Shown here: positions 38,591 through 38,955 of the stretch, piece after piece | Position numbering within the stretch: position 1 is the stretch's first letter | How the letters are laid out: the number at the start of each line of letters is the position of its first letter | From: a virus | Virus record (IMG/VR): IMGVR_UViG_3300033148_003169 | Coordinates: 1 to 38,955 of that record | Length of the DNA: 38,955 nt | Reading direction: 5' to 3' (one strand) | Position numbers and translations under genes: made by a program | The notes under the pieces: model-generated | Seen by the model: the letters and a program-made list of their open reading frames with translations, nothing else | What the model was told of the DNA's origin: nothing | Databases searched by the model: none

Positions 38591-38955
38591 AATATAAAAT
38601 AGGAATAGTCGGAATAGGAATGGTGGGAGGAGCTTTAAGAAAATATTTTGAACAGAAAACTAATTACGATTTGTTTTTATATGACAAAAAGGGGATCGGT
38701 TCAATAGAAGAAGTCAATAAAGCAGATTATATTTATGTCTGTTTGCCTACTCCTTATGTAGAGGGAAAGGGTTGCGATACAAGCATAGTTGAGGAAGCCA
38801 TAAAACAATTTGAATCAAGCAAGGTGATTATAATTAAATCAACTGTGATACCTGGCACAACACAAAGATTACAAGATAAATTTTTAAAACATAAGTTTTT
38901 ATTCAATCCTGAATTTCTAACGGAGGAAACAGCAGATCAGGATATGTCTTTTCCT
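38587..38955 (+). CDS. Nucleotide-sugar (UDP-glucose-type) dehydrogenase, N-terminal part; continues at position 1
   Basis: The first 110 residues plus the repeat of the 268-residue protein described at 1-477. GIVGIGMVGGAL binds NAD; YIYVCLPTPY, IIIKSTVIPGTTQRL and FNPEFLTEETA are the NAD-domain hallmarks of UDP-glucose/GDP-mannose dehydrogenases. The ATG at 38587 overlaps the epimerase stop. Frame is unbroken across the circular join (330 nt to position 38916). Confidence 0.88.
   Translation, partial: MKYKIGIVGIGMVGGALRKYFEQKTNYDLFLYDKKGIGSIEEVNKADYIYVCLPTPYVEGKGCDTSIVEEAIKQFESSKVIIIKSTVIPGTTQRLQDKFLKHKFLFNPEFLTEETADQDMSFP
38917..38955. repeat. Terminal direct repeat, right copy (circular overlap)
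   Basis: Identical to positions 1-39. See the left copy. The gene that contains it is in the same frame in both places, so the repeat is most simply an assembly overlap of a circular or circularly permuted genome. Confidence 0.93.

Noticed and set aside
1-38955. The 39-base terminal repeat as a genuine short direct terminal repeat of the virion DNA
   Set aside because: It lies inside an uninterrupted gene. A circular assembly overlap is simpler. True DTRs are usually longer and lie at the genome ends next to packaging genes.
1-38955. An alternative genetic code (TGA read as Gly or Trp), considered because of AT-rich DNA
   Set aside because: TGA ends many genes cleanly with correct overlaps, for example at 34135-34137 and 38588-38590, so the standard code holds.
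1-38955. tRNA genes, CRISPR arrays, integrase or attachment sites
   Set aside because: No cloverleaf, no regularly spaced repeat array, and no recombinase motif was seen. The only short repeats are the AAACCTATAC boxes, and they do not form an array.

Overview
This window is a complete circular genome, most likely of a small siphovirus-like tailed phage. The first 39 bases recur as the last 39. The reading frame of a nucleotide-sugar dehydrogenase runs off the right end and continues in phase at the left end, so the circle is 38,916 bp. The DNA is AT-rich and TGA is used as an ordinary stop, so no alternative code is needed. Every protein gene I can support is on the + strand. Host clues are limited. 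There is a PGRP-type peptidoglycan amidase, one perfect sigma-70-type promoter (TTGACA, 17 bp, TATAAT) and one full-length Shine-Dalgarno sequence, so the host is a bacterium with standard signals. Most genes, however, start after A-rich sequence with no Shine-Dalgarno. I cannot name the host. I found no integrase, repressor, DNA polymerase, tRNA or CRISPR array, which fits a lytic phage that uses the host replisome.

Layout: (1) A surface-glycan cluster runs from 34134 across the junction to 7116, about 11.9 kb or 30% of the genome. It holds an RmlB-like dehydratase, a NodB-type deacetylase, six glycosyltransferase proteins (one a GT4-GT2 fusion), three methyltransferases, a UDP-glucuronate-epimerase-like enzyme and a UDP-glucose-dehydrogenase-like enzyme. 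(2) Packaging and head genes run from 7123 to 17312: small and large terminase, a portal-MuF fusion, a putative virion protein, protease, HK97-type capsid and connector. They are interrupted at 12132-14616 by a three-gene insert of higher GC that encodes a Sec-signal-bearing, YadA-head-like protein. (3) Tail genes run from 17309 to 24056, including a lambda-G/GT-style programmed -1 frameshift and a short tape measure. (4) Lysis runs from 24061 to 25753: a possible XhlA-like membrane protein, amidase and holin. (5) An acidic protein, an overlapping 19-residue basic peptide and an intrinsic terminator close the late region at about 26169.

(6) A new promoter at 26215 opens the early region. It encodes a small HTH protein, then a recombination module (Sak4-like ATPase, RecB/Cas4-like nuclease, SSB-like protein, NinB-like protein) and a replication-initiator-like protein. 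(7) From 30235 to 33876 lies an accessory zone of very small genes, many membrane-spanning or zinc-ribbon, with a NUMOD3-HNH homing endonuclease and an Acb2/Tad1-like putative anti-CBASS protein. A second, small HNH protein borders the glycan cluster.

The least explained features are RNA-level. Two leaders (29394-29472 and 32068-32121) have unrelated sequences but the same A-B-A'-B' pseudoknot or attenuator topology, with A at the predicted transcript 5' end and A' filling the loop of a terminator-like hairpin. A predicted minus-strand RNA of about 75 nt (33766-33840) has its own promoter and intrinsic terminator. A pair of AAACCTATAC boxes with a 21-bp period occurs at two loci. With the phage-borne glycan pathway and the secreted fibre-like protein, these are the best leads for new biology.
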